A stretch of 64,000 bases of DNA, taken from Calvatia gigantea. Its lineage: Eukaryota; Basidiomycota; Agaricomycetes; Agaricales; Lycoperdaceae. The stretch is from NCBI GenBank assembly GCA_025093985.1, contig JACAAK010000008.1, positions 1,240,001-1,304,000 of the forward strand, written 5' to 3'. This document shows positions 35,616-46,765 of the stretch, in pieces (the first letter of the stretch is position 1; every line of letters begins with the position of its first letter). The position numbers and the translations under genes were made by a program. The notes under the pieces are model-generated. The model had not been told where the DNA came from and did not search any database. It saw only the letters and a list, made by a program, of their open reading frames with translations.

Positions 35616-37169
35616 CTAAACGCTTATAGAAAGCAGTATATCTTCCACACGTGCATAATCCACATTGTTGTCAGATTTCTCCCTCATGTCTTTCCAAAAG
35701 GAGGAACCAGTCCCAATTTCTGTCGTTGTCTTTGACCCATCATCCTGAAATTCAATATTTTTGAGGGACTCTTGAATCGCCTTGCAACTTGGTCGGCGAT
35801 GGGGCACATAACTCCAGCACCTCACCAGCAAGTCCCACATCAAGTCATCAATCCCTCCAGGACCCCAGGCATTCCTACTCTCTTCCTCGTCTGGCAGATG
35901 CGGGATTTCTTTCCTTTTCATGACCGAAAAAATTTGTCTATCCTTGTACTGGTAGAATGGCATCATGTCTGTCAAGGTCTTATCGATCATTGGTTTGTGG
36001 ATCGGGTGGAACAAAACATAAGAATCATACCTCATAGCACAGGCAGGCGAAGGACCAGATATCACAACGTTCCGTGATTTCGCCATCTCCAATCAGTAGT
36101 TCGGGTGCCATGAAGCGAGTGGTTCCTCCACCTGATGTCGGCATGGTCGTTGCTAAGATTGACGATAACCCGAAGTCAGCGATCAATGCCCGTTCGTCGT
36201 CAGAGACAAGAATATTTTGCTGTGAAGGAAGTTTGTGAGATGATTGTGGGGAAGGAAGGATATATACCGCTTTGAGGTCTCCGTGGACTATCTGTAAGTC
36301 ATGCAAGTACAGGAGTCCATCGACAATATCGGAGATCTAGGAAAAGGGTGAGAAGTTGTCGTGATACCTTTGGGCAGCCCGCTCACAAAGTGTATCCGGG
36401 GTTTCTGAGGGAACTCGTTCAGGTAATCGCGAAGATTTCCTCTCTCCATCCAGGGTGAAACAAGGCAAATTCTTGGTGATGTTGCACCAACAAGATATAC
36501 TCCGTAAAATGGTAGTATGTTCTTATGTGATAAGTGGGCCCATAGTGCCAGCTCTCGTACGTGAGCCTTGGAAAGAATTCAGATAATATCACGGAAAACC
36601 CGGCGAGGAACTTACTCTGAGAAACATGTTACTTTCCTGTTTACTATACATACGAGCGACCTTGAGACACAACATATCACCTCCACGTTTTCCCATCCAA
36701 ACCTCGGCGAACCCCCCTCCGGCGAGGGGCTCCTGACTATGTTCAATCCCAGTGAGAACATAGCACCGCGGAAAGAGCTTCGAGGACTTGGCAAGCTTGC
36801 AAAGCAAAGACAGAGCTCGTCTTCGTTCCTCAGCTCCAAGAGTATCGGCTTCGTGAGAGAGCTATAATTCATCTCAGCCTGGCAACTGGTAGACACATTT
36901 TTTTGGTACGTACTATGTCCAGGTAATCGATGATGACCTGGGCGTCGTCTCCAGCGAGGCTGCATATCCGGGCTTGCCAATCTCGGTTCTTGAGTATCGG
37001 CAAGATCAGGGAGCGACAGCGATACTGTAAATTGAAAGAAGAGGCAGGGCATTAGAAGTCATTTTAACTACATTAACAACTGGAATGCCACTTGCACCAG
37101 CCGTAGATGATAGTGGAGCAAGGTCTGTTGGAGCAGTAGATGCAGCGCCGTGGTAAGGCCATTGAGAAG
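35616..37169 (-). CDS. TKL-like protein kinase, block B copy
   Basis: Minus-strand exons 37098..37169, 36914..37024, 36616..36861, 36387..36566, 36268..36336, 36031..36219, 35616..35978; all phases close from the first listed exon. Landmarks: Gly-rich loop GGGFAEVWMG, the lysine of LCLKVAR, LALWAHLSHKNILPFYGVY, GLLYLHDL, catalytic HGDLKAQNILVSDD, DFGLSSI, TTRFMAPELL, CDIWSFACLCYE and RCWSYVPHRRPSCKAI. The HGDLK catalytic loop and WSFACLCYE are typical of agaric TKL-related Ser/Thr kinases. The true start is unresolved: the next open exon upstream (37270..37440) ends in the wrong phase, so the N-terminus may lie elsewhere. Function unknown; signalling role inferred. Confidence 0.7.
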
Positions 37170-37261
37170 CTACGAGTCCGACAATGAAAAGGAAAGTAAA
37201 TAATAATAAAAAACAGTTAGAGTACCCAGAGGGCCAAGTTCGGTGTGGCAAGCGATACTCA

Positions 37262-38065
37262 CCAATTTGGTTCGGTTCAGTTGACTTGCTCTCAATGAAC
37301 GGTTTAAATTCGGCAGCTGTCGAGGTTCCGGTGACATGAGCCTGATTCGAATCCACGTATTTTTTGAATCTACGTCTTGTTGTCTCCCTAATCAAGCGCT
37401 GCTGCTTCTCAAATTTGGTCAAGATAGGGACCGAATCACCAGGAATAAGCTTATCGAGTTAGATTGACATTGGAGTCAATGAGAGACACTGTTAAGTGTA
37501 GGACCGCGCGTACCTTGGGGTTCTGGCCGAACCTCACCGGTTCTGCCAAACGCCTTTCCAATTCATGTTCACGGCCAGCGCTGGGCTCTTTCTGGCTCAT
37601 GCCAGCACCAGCTTGAAGGCTGAGAGAATCGAGTTGCCATTTAGTTTAGTGCCAGGAAGGGTTAAGAAGACTCACCATTATTATTGCCCTTCAAAAATTC
37701 CGCGTAACTTGAGGTGGGTTTGCGACCGATGAAGCGACCACGATGTCGCATGTGCAAACGGTGCCTTTCAGAGTATGCTTCAAGGCCTGAAAGGTGACGC
37801 GAAGTCAGCAAGGAAACCGCGACATATACACCCTTTAGTGTACCCGCAATGAGCGCTTCTTCGCTGGGGGCCAAGTCAATGAAGTGACCTATCAATGGAA
37901 CAGGGAAAACACGAACAGGTTGGGAGGCCAGACGGCTCTGGCCTTGCCCTTAACGGTCTTGTGGCATCGACGACCCGTTGCATCCCTCTGATAGAGAACA
38001 GCGAGGGATTCTTCGGGAGTATACGTTGATGAGAGGTCATCGACAGTAGTCATCTGGATGGTGAT
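37262..38065 (-). pseudogene. ataxin-2/PBP1-like remnant, block B copy (LsmAD lost)
   Basis: Shares with block A the short leader (a Kozak-like ATG at 38065 followed by an acidic exon and KGKARAVWPP), the LSM start GHFIDLAPS and the later pieces RFGQNPK and FEKQQRLIR. The LSM second half and the LsmAD block seen in block A are missing, replaced by a short junction near 37560-37690. More decayed than its partner. No continuous model is possible. Confidence 0.4.
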
Positions 38066-38129
38066 AGTATCCGCCATGGAGGCGGATGCCCCGAAGTCGC
38101 CCCGGACTTGGAACGAATTGAGAAACATT

Positions 38130-39568
38130 AGCGAGAAGTAGGTTGGGCACTCTGTCGAAGCAACGAAGTTCAGTTAGCCTGAGTGGTCGGAGTGGTCTTT
38201 TGGAGAATGGTCACTCCTCCATCAATCCATCTAAGCACGTGGGGCACTGCCCTTCATCGTTTTCATTTTCATTGAGATTTTGCTCGTCTCCTCGCTCAGA
38301 CCGTTCTTTTTGTCAATCTGCCCCCCACTCCCTTCTTGGTGTTCAGGTACAGCCACTTGGCACCTTTCCGTTCGTCCGCCGGCTTCCCATTCGCTCTGGG
38401 CCTGGCCTATCACTCCTATCCAGCGTCCGCGAGCTGCTGTGGAATCGGTCACGTGATTCCAAATGGGGCCTTTGAATTTCGAAACACCGACCCTCCGTAC
38501 ACTCACCTCAGTACCTAGTTGAAACTTGCGCGTTGACGTTGGGCTGAAATTACGCCTTAGTTTCTCCACTCATAAACCATTGTTTTTAAGTCTTTTCCTA
38601 CATCTCCCGTTCAGATCCCCTAAGATGAACAGGAAAATTGGCCATGCTTTGCTATTCCTCCTCTCTCAATCAAATAAAGCGGTGTGTAGAATTAGCTTAT
38701 CATGTAAGTAAGAACCCTCCTCTTGCAGAGTCGGGGATTTAACGTTTAACTGGAGAGTGTCACTGGACAGTTGTTTGTTTTCGGGGGATGCCGAGGTTCG
38801 AACTCTCCTTCGTTTAACGGTTCAATATTCAATATTCAATGCGTGATGGGTTGATACAGTTGTTGATCTTCCTCCACGAACATCAAACTCGGGAACTTTG
38901 GTAAGGGTATACACACCCAAGCAATGACGCAACTAGCTCATACTTGATTGCGACTGACAGCTATTTAAATCCTCCGTCCTCGGGCCTTAGGCGTCTGGTT
39001 TGGACTTAGGCGATTGACTGCAGAGCCATGTCCAAAATCATATTAAGTGCGTGGTCATCCAGGAAATCAAACGCCAGTGAGTGCCAACCGTCCAATTGCA
39101 CGGCACATGCTGAGAGAAAAGGAGTTTCGGAGCTTGTGAATGGGCCGAGAACGCGTTAAGGGACGCGTGAACCGAGTTTGGCGCTGTGATGGAAATGTGG
39201 CCACCTCGAGGCAGAATTGCGCAACAACTCAGCCTCACTCCTCCTCATCGTGGATGTTGGTTGGACTTCATTTCTGGGATAGCCTTCCATTTCACGACCC
39301 ATCACGACCTTTTGCTATGGCCAATACCCCCCTTCTTCCACCATCATCTCTCTACTCAATTGTTCTAACTACCTTCCTCCTCGTTGCTCCGGTGTACGTC
39401 CATGAATCGTTTCAACAGTTGCCTTCAACTAATAAAACCCTCCTTTGTTAGTGTGTTAGCTCTTCCACCCCTTACATCGTCTGTCCTTCACTGCTCTCTC
39501 TCACTCTCTTTTCTTCTAATAATTTCTACCTCAGTGAACAACATAGGCGGGCACCTGGATTGACGACA
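38130..39568. other. 1.4 kb intergenic, no gene seen
   Basis: Downstream of block B and upstream of the 39569 gene. A box-B-like GAGGTTCGAACTC at about 38790 is followed by tandem ATTCAAT units (about 38822-38840). The last few hundred bases are CT-rich, as fungal promoters often are. Confidence 0.4.
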
Positions 39569-42500
39569 ATGGTTGCATTATCCCCCCTTGTCATATCGGG
39601 ATACACTCTTTTGGCGGTCTTGACGTCCTACACTGTCCTCCGCCTCTTTCGCTTCTTCAAGGCTCGATTCGTTTCCGCTACACAGGCCCCACTTCCCCAA
39701 CCTGTTTCCGCTGGTCGGACATCTTCCTTCTACTCCCTTCTATCCTTTCTACGTCCTCGTCGCAAGTTGGGTAACACCACCGCCACCGCCGCCACCACCA
39801 AATCGAAGTCGACCCGGAGTCGCTGGCATCTCCTATCCTACATTTATCGTCGCTTGGCTCGACCACTATCCCCACTTCATCTGTCTGGTGCAGAACTGCT
39901 TCCAACGACGGCGCCTGGCTCCCCTTCTGCTAACGCTCATTCTCTCATCGACCTTCCCACCATGTCCGGCTCTCCCGCACCCGTTTCAAAAGGCTGGGGC
40001 CAAAGGTCCAAACAGACACAACAACCTTTGAGATCCCCCAGTATGGAGGCTTTGCCTTCGTACCGACCCCTTACACCCGTTCCCGTTTTGGTTCCCCTTC
40101 CTGCCTACACCAGTACCCGCACCTCCTTCAACACCACCTCCACCAACTCCCGCATCCGTCCACGGGATGATTGGTTCAGACATTCCGCTGGTCCCGATCA
40201 CACCTCCAAAACGCCAATATACGCCCGCGAACACGATGAATTCAGGTGGTCTTCCTACACCGCCACTGGCCAACACGTTCCCAGCGGTCAGCCTATCACC
40301 GTTCAAACCTAACAACACAACAGTGACTCCATCAAACCCTGCTGTTGACCCTCGCTCAAGTTCCCCTAGCCCGCAGCTCTTCCTTTCATCTCGCACACTT
40401 TCGTCACTTTCGCTCTCTCCTCGCTCGTTGTATATGCAGCAGCAAAGACGGAGCAAGAGTCTCGGAGGTGTTGTTGTAAAGAAGGTCTCTCAACCGCATT
40501 TTGACTTGGACGAGTTCCAGCCAGAACAAACTCGGGACGTGGTGGATTCTATAGAGACCGTTATGAACAATCAGTCACAGTCGCTCATTATGTCTGCATT
40601 GGAGAACAGGGAGGAGGCAAAAGAGACTAAGGGAAAGCCGATGTCAGTTCCTCCCACGGTTCGTCCACCAAAGTTTCTACTGAACTTCTCTTCTTCTTCG
40701 TCGTCATCGACATCGGACTCTAGCCTGTCATCAGACCTATTATCAGCATCCCCACTTAATTCTAACACCGGGTCCACACCTGCTTCCGCTCCCCTCGAGA
40801 CACCCGGGACAGTTTCATATTCGTCTGATGTCGCGAAGCCTTCCGAGTACGAGCCCCTACTCCCTCACCCTATCCCATTGGTGGATATTGATATGAATGT
40901 GGCCACGGGTGTTACACCCGGTTTTGATAATAACGACAAAGCTGCCGGATGGAGCTTTGACATTGAAGGGCAGGAAAATGTGGGGCCCCGTGTTGAGAAT
41001 GTTTTGGTTGACTTTGAATCGCCTGTGGCGGTTTCGCTGCCCTCGTATACGAAGGCATCGCTTGTGGACTTGAAACTTTCGGCTGGAGGGAAGGAGGATA
41101 GGCTGATTGAGGTTGAGGATGTGGATGCCGAGGTGAATGTAGGGTTTGTGCCGAAGGAGGAGTGGGGGTGGGATAATGACCTTGAGGTTCAAGGTAGTTG
41201 GGATGTATATTCAAAGCACGAGGAGGTCACTACTCCTCATTCTGATTGGGACTTGGAAGATGGGGGCGTTATGTCGGAAGATGAAGATGACTCAGTGGTT
41301 CCACCGTCTCCCTCACCGAGGACGGCAACACCCTTGAAGGAGCCCAGCATGGAGGCCACAACAAACGAAGAAATGGAAGTTGAACACCCCGACCCCGACT
41401 TCCTCCCTCTTCCCGAGGCAATTGACATCTCACCTCCAATTATTGCCGAGGCCGCAGAAGCACCAATAATCTCAATCTGCACCCAAGATACTGTTCTATG
41501 TAGGAAAGTCTCTGATTGTGACTCGGACACCGTGTCCGTATCGTCGACTGGAAGGAGGACCCCAATCTCCCCTGGGCAAATACCTACACCGCCTGCGTCG
41601 CCGCCTCGTGAGGTTAGGACCACGCCTTTGCCCAAGGTCAACAAGGATTTAAATAAACCGGGCCCCAATAAATCAGCCGTCGACTTGCCCGTGGAGGAGG
41701 ACCCTGTCACCGTCGATGCCAGTGCTGCACCCCAAGAGTTACTCCCAGTTGTCGAACAAGTGGAAGAATCCTCGTCGTCCCTGGCGCATGACACAGAAGC
41801 ACAGGTCTCCGTGGAGGCCATCGAAGAGAATGAAGAGGTGGGTGGGGAAATGAAGAAAATTTTGGACCGTCCTCTGGTCCACTCGCCTGCGGCCATGTCT
41901 GTAGTCTTGGAAGAACCAGAAGAAGAGGATGAAGAGGAGCGATTTACGTTCAATGTGGAGCCTGCTGACGAGGATATTGACGGAAGTAGTGACAGCGAGA
42001 GTCGATTTGAGGTCGAAGTCGTCCCACCTTCGCCTTGTGATGGGGTTGTTGCCTGGGAGTATGAATTCAATGATGAAGAAGAGGGAGCTCACCACCCCCG
42101 AACTTCACCTGGACTTAGCGAGGGGAATTACGAGGCGGCCGAGCAGGAAGAGGAGCAGCTGGAACAAAGGCAGGATGTCCAGCTGGACGTGGAAAATGCA
42201 GGCATTGTGTCAGTAGGCCAAGGTGGCCTTCAGAATTCGACCAGCTCTGGAGCCGAATCACCTCTTCCCGAACCAAAAGAGGCCGCACCACTACCGGTAT
42301 CGGATGTTATTTCGGCGCCCGTCGAGCCATCAGCTTTAAAACCTAGTACATCTCTTCCTGGCTCCTTCCCCGACGGAACACCGTCGCCAAAACTTGAACC
42401 CGAACCCAAGCCCGAGCCTCAGTCACTCCCCTCAGAGACATCGCCACAGCCTCAACCACGCCGCCGCATCCGCACACCACTGGAGGAGGCCATCGCACGC

Positions 42501-42647
42501 ACACGCTCGCCACTTGAAGTGGCGCTCGCTATGCAGTTGCGACCGGGCCTTGGTGTCGGTGCAGACCCTGCGTGGATGGTGAGATTTTTGATGGCGATGT
42601 GGGGATGGATGTTTGGGTTAGTGTTGGTCCCGTCCTCTGAAGCTTGA
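39569..42647 (+). CDS. long disordered membrane-anchored protein
   Basis: Exons 39569..40040 and 40114..42647 (73-base intron GTATGG to CACCAG) give 1001 residues. Splicing moves the frame from RSP directly into IPAPPSTPPPPTPASVHG; without it two long overlapping frames appear. The N-terminus is hydrophobic (ISGYTLLAVLTSYTVLRLF, about 8-30) followed by basic residues, suggesting a signal anchor. The rest is low complexity: Ser/Pro-rich, then acidic tracts (EEPEEEDEEER, EQEEEQLEQ), then PEPKPEPKPEPQ-like repeats. Near the C-terminus are two short related units (TPLEEAIARTRSPLEVALAM) and a hydrophobic MVRFLMAMWGWMFGLVLV. I do not recognise a domain; function unknown. Confidence 0.7.
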
Positions 42648-43327
42648 GGGTGCCCGTGAAGTGTTCGATACATGATGAGAAGAGATAATTAGTTGCTTGT
42701 GTGTTATGGATTTTTATCTTGGCAATGCGCAGACTTTTATTGGACCACTGGAGTCTCCTTCATGTTGTGTAGCATTATTCCCCGTCCCCTGCCCTCTCTT
42801 CCGAGTCACTTGTCTTACTATTCATAATCCCTAATCTGTCACCGTTGACCACAAATAAATCTCCATTACTTAAGTTAAGTAACAGAAACAAGGTGTGGAC
42901 CCTGTTCTGCAGGGTGACTTTCCTCGCCCGAGCATGTGGAATGAGGTTCTCCGTCTCTCGGTGCTCTACAAGACACGTGGGGAGGGGGGAGATCGGAAAC
43001 TGAATTGGAACAAAGCTAAGAGGACGTCTCCACCTTTGACCCGCCCCGGCAGAGGGATCCTACACCGAGCTTGACTTCGGCTGTGTTTTTCTTGGAGCCG
43101 TCACTGTTGCCGTCCCCAAACGTAAGGACGTTCTTAGGACAACCGGGAGTCACCCAAGGGCTTCTGGGCGTGCTGTCGTAACAAAGGAATTACCCAAGAA
43201 GATCATTTAAAGCAAGGTCGCCGCCAGTCGATATTCTTTAACGGGAACGATGACATCTTAATATTCAACCCGTCGGTTGCTTGTAGCTCGAACTCCTCCT
43301 TCAGTACCAGTGTGATCTCATAATAAT
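42648..43327. other. intergenic, no gene seen
   Basis: 680 bases separating the disordered-protein gene from the first unit of the VWA array. No supportable ORF. Confidence 0.4.
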
Positions 43328-43544
43328 TGAACCCAAACCACCCTCCTGCGATGTTTGTGACAGTTGATTGCACGCTGACCCTTCGACAGTGACTAAGATC
43401 GGTAGAAAAGACTGATTCGTCTGGTTATGAGGTGACATAGCTCCAAAACCTCATGAAAGGTGCTTCTCAAAAGCAGGGGAGTCCTTTCCAATTCCAAGAA
43501 TAACTAGACACAAGAAAGATAAACACATTGTTTTAATAGATTGT

Positions 43545-45398
43545 TTATGAGGTCCTCTGGCTCTCCATCCGTCGATATTGGTTCCAATACGCACGCAAGT
43601 TTGGATGAATTCCTGCTAGAACGATGCGTCTCAACACCCTAGCGGTCAACTTACCATTCCCTTGCTCCTTGTATAGACTGTAGCTGATCGTATCTACCAT
43701 GTCCTGGACGCATCGTTAAGCACTCCAATTGCTTCAATTAAGTACCCGAAGAGGCCACATACATAATTACCATCCCTGAGCGACCTAAGCATCGGCTCAG
43801 CCTGCTGGTCGTTACTGATTTGGACGAACTGGATGCCAATCGAGTTTGGATGGTGTTTTCGATTTCTTAATTGCTCGGTGGCTTTTTCGATCACGGGAGC
43901 AGGCTGGGAGTCCGAATCTAGCAGAATTCACAGGGAACGGTATGAGCAAAGGTATTTTTCTACGCATATGCATCACCGTACTGGGCACGCCATCTGTAAT
44001 GACAATGATACTGAGCGGCGGCTCAGAGTGATACGATCCGCGCTGATATGCTATATCCAGACGATGGATCTGTTTGTCGAGAACCTGCTCGAGTACGCCA
44101 CCAGTAGGGGTGCCTCCTGTGGCGGACAAAATTAAATATCAAAAACCAAGTTGGTATGAAGAAAAGCCTGACCTTGAGGAGAAACTTTGCGAAAGATGTT
44201 GATAATCTCACGAGCGCCCTATAAGGTATTTCCATATTAACACTCCTTGTTAAGCCATACAGCTCACGTATGCATGCATGAGCGGCAAGAAGATAATACC
44301 TTGACATTGTTATATGCATAGGGACTGTTGAAAAATCTAATATCCACAGCATCGGAGTGGAATTTCAGAGCATGCTCGGCGATCTCAAAAAGGGCGTCAT
44401 GGGCTTCCTCCCAGTGAGCGTTCATCTGTGGAGTAAGTCAATTCGGTACAATGTCCTCACAAGCGCAAGAAATGTGACATACAGATCCAGAGTCGTCAAT
44501 GACAAATAGAATGCGGTAATTCCTGTATTGAAATGAGCCTGGTGAGATGGACGACCTTCGGTCAGCTCACTTCAAAAGTTTCTCAATGTTTTCAGGTCGC
44601 TTCTCATCGAGCTTCGGATTATATCCTTCATTGACAAGATCTCTCCGTGGTTTCATAGGTACCATCTGTGTCAATGCTTCCTTTGTCAGAGTTCCCTTCA
44701 TGGCACGGTCCACAACCTCTGGATGGATCATTTCGTCCTGGCCTGGAGTAAACTCAAATGCATCAGGGGTTCTAGATTCCCGTCCTGTTGCGGGTGGACT
44801 TTCTGCCAAAACTCCACCGTAACCGGCGTCGGAAACCGAGCGCAATTGCGAGACACTTTGCCCCACCCCTCCAGTAGAAGCTGGTGGAATCGAGGAAGGG
44901 TCTCGCTCTTGCAACTGTGATGAAAGAGGACCATCCACTACCAAGATCTTGGACTCCGTTCCTGGCTTTCCGAGTGTTTGGGTTGGGAGGGAATTTTGAG
45001 CGCCGACGCCACGCCTGTGTCGCCTGAGGCATGGACATAAAACCAAAGACATGATAATGAGCAGTGAAATCCCCAGTAAGACGCTAAGCACGATAATTGC
45101 GGTGATGAGGTTTTTGTGATTCGTGTGATTGGCAGAGAGAGCGCCGGCACTGATTGCACCCGAGGATGAGGAACTAGGCGCCAGCACCGAAGTGCTGTTA
45201 GCGGCTATACCTGTAGCGCTAGAAACAGCGCTTGTCGAAAGTGGGGGCGCATGTGGAGAGTGAAGGGTTCTGTAATGCTCATAGGGTACTTGATCTAATC
45301 GATTTGAATTGATTGCGTACTCACTGACTGGGCCAATGATTGCAATCTACCAGTCCTGGCAGAGCCAACATAAGGGCAAAGACGGATATAAAATTCAT
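43545..45398 (-). CDS. signal peptide-TM-VWA domain protein 1
   Basis: Eight exons on the minus strand: 45325..45398, 44571..45269, 44483..44522, 44300..44425, 44173..44218, 43982..44116, 43763..43917, 43545..43703; 477 residues, phases close. Signal peptide (MNFISVFALMLALPGLVDC), a 55-residue Ser/Ala-rich ectodomain, one TM (about 79-102) ending CPCLRRHRR, a long disordered linker, then a von Willebrand factor A domain. The metal-ion site is complete: DDSGS (267-271), Thr in GGTPTGG (about 331), Asp in ITDG (about 370). The positive-inside rule puts VWA in the cytosol. The tail ends HPNLRAYWNQYRR. VWA domains bind proteins through a divalent metal; the partner is unknown. Confidence 0.85.
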
Positions 45399-45661
45399 TG
45401 AGCGCTGAAATATGTGATCGAAGGACTTGATCAAGGGACTCGCAACAACGGCGGAAGGAAAGGTATGAAGAGAGAAAGGAAGCAACAAGCGAGCCACATT
45501 GTATATAGTGCGTAGACCTCTCACGGGGAGGACATGAGGACAACGCGAAGTAGTGAGATCTGATCACTATAGTGCAGATTCCAGGACTATACCCACTAGA
45601 GGTGAGAAGAAGACCGAAGATTGTGGGTCCAGTGTTACAGGCGAGGTAAAGCCCATAGATA

Positions 45662-45669
45662 TGACGTCA
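45662..45669. promoter_or_regulatory. CRE-like palindrome TGACGTCA, unit 1
   Basis: Perfect bZIP (CREB/ATF-type) palindrome 264 bases upstream of the VWA1 start codon; the same site recurs at the matching place in units 2 and 3. Confidence 0.6.
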
Positions 45670-46558
45670 CGGGGTTTCCACCATGCCGGTCAGCCGCCGC
45701 AACGTTCACTGAGAGGTAGGTGAAATCATGATGAGTGACGGGTTCCATCTGCTTATTATAAACTCTCGAAGTCCAGGAAAAAGGTCTGGCCACCAGTATC
45801 CCTACTCGGCTCGTCCTCTGGCTCTTTAATTTTTCAACTTGCTTCCTGGTCATAATACCACCCGACCTGATAGCACCATTGGCTGAGCGTTGCCGGTTGG
45901 TAGTCCCCGGCACGGACTATCCCTACATCTCAAGCAAAAATGTGCAACTACCACTCTGGAAACCAAGATTCGAGAAAGCCAGTCCTGTGCTACCACCTCG
46001 GACACGACCTCTGGTATTCTCACGCTCCCATTGAATAAAACACTTCCATACTTCTAATGCATCGATACCCGAGCAATGCAAGTACTTGGGTGGTGCATCT
46101 CCATGCCGCAACTGCGGTTCCACCTAAGGCCCTCAATCTTACTGCAACATAGCCCCTGCCCTGCTCCTCTATTGCCTTGCTTTCTATTCTTGGGACTCGG
46201 AGTAAAGTAACCTCACTGCAGACGGTGTCTCTCGAGTCGCGCTCATCCCCGGGCGGTCGGGTGGTTGCTGTCCCAGATGTGTCGTTGGTTGGTTGACAAT
46301 ATTTATAACCCGAGGCCCGTTATCATGTATTGACTCAGCAGGCGTGCCCTCAAGGCTTATTGTTAAATCGCATTCTCCCTCCACTTCGCCCTGATTTCAC
46401 GTAATTTAAGTTCCACGTAGATATCCTGTGGCCAGCCTTGGCTTCCAATCTGGGGACGGTTTTACAGCCACCGGCAAGCGCCACAAATGGTCTGGGTAGC
46501 GACGGTTGGCACGTTGACGTTAGACAATCTGCATCTGTTATTAGGTATCCGTACTTTG
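45670..46558. other. conserved non-VWA part of unit 1
   Basis: Repeated in units 2 and 3 (about 49053-50211, 52702-53640). A plus-strand frame reading ETKI(R/Q)E(G/S)xSC(A/T)TT recurs in all three but is cut by stops at different places; it might be a decayed small secreted (LysM-like) gene, with very weak support. Confidence 0.35.
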
Positions 46559-46765
46559 ATCCTAAACCACCCTCTTTCTGCGATTTTGTGATAGTTGATT
46601 GCACGCCGACCCTTCGACAGTGGCCGAGACCGGTAGAAAAGATTGATTCATTTGTTTATGAAGTGACATACTCTCCAAAACCTTCCTGAAAGGTGCTTCT
46701 CAAAAGCAGGGGAGTCCTTTCCAATTCCAAGAATAACGAGACACAAGAAATGTAAACACGTATTT

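Noticed and set aside
36337..36367. 31-base intron in kinase B starting GTATCACG
   Set aside because: Too short and out of phase; a GTGAGC donor 19 bases upstream gives a 50-base intron in phase in both kinase copies.
39560..40312. Separate 250-codon gene overlapping the 826-codon frame at 40167
   Set aside because: A 73-base intron (40041..40113) joins the two frames in phase into one protein.
45295..45328. 34-base first intron in VWA1
   Set aside because: Too short; donor GTGAGTACGC with acceptor CATTACAG gives 55 bases and correct phase in units 1 and 2, and 48 bases in unit 3.
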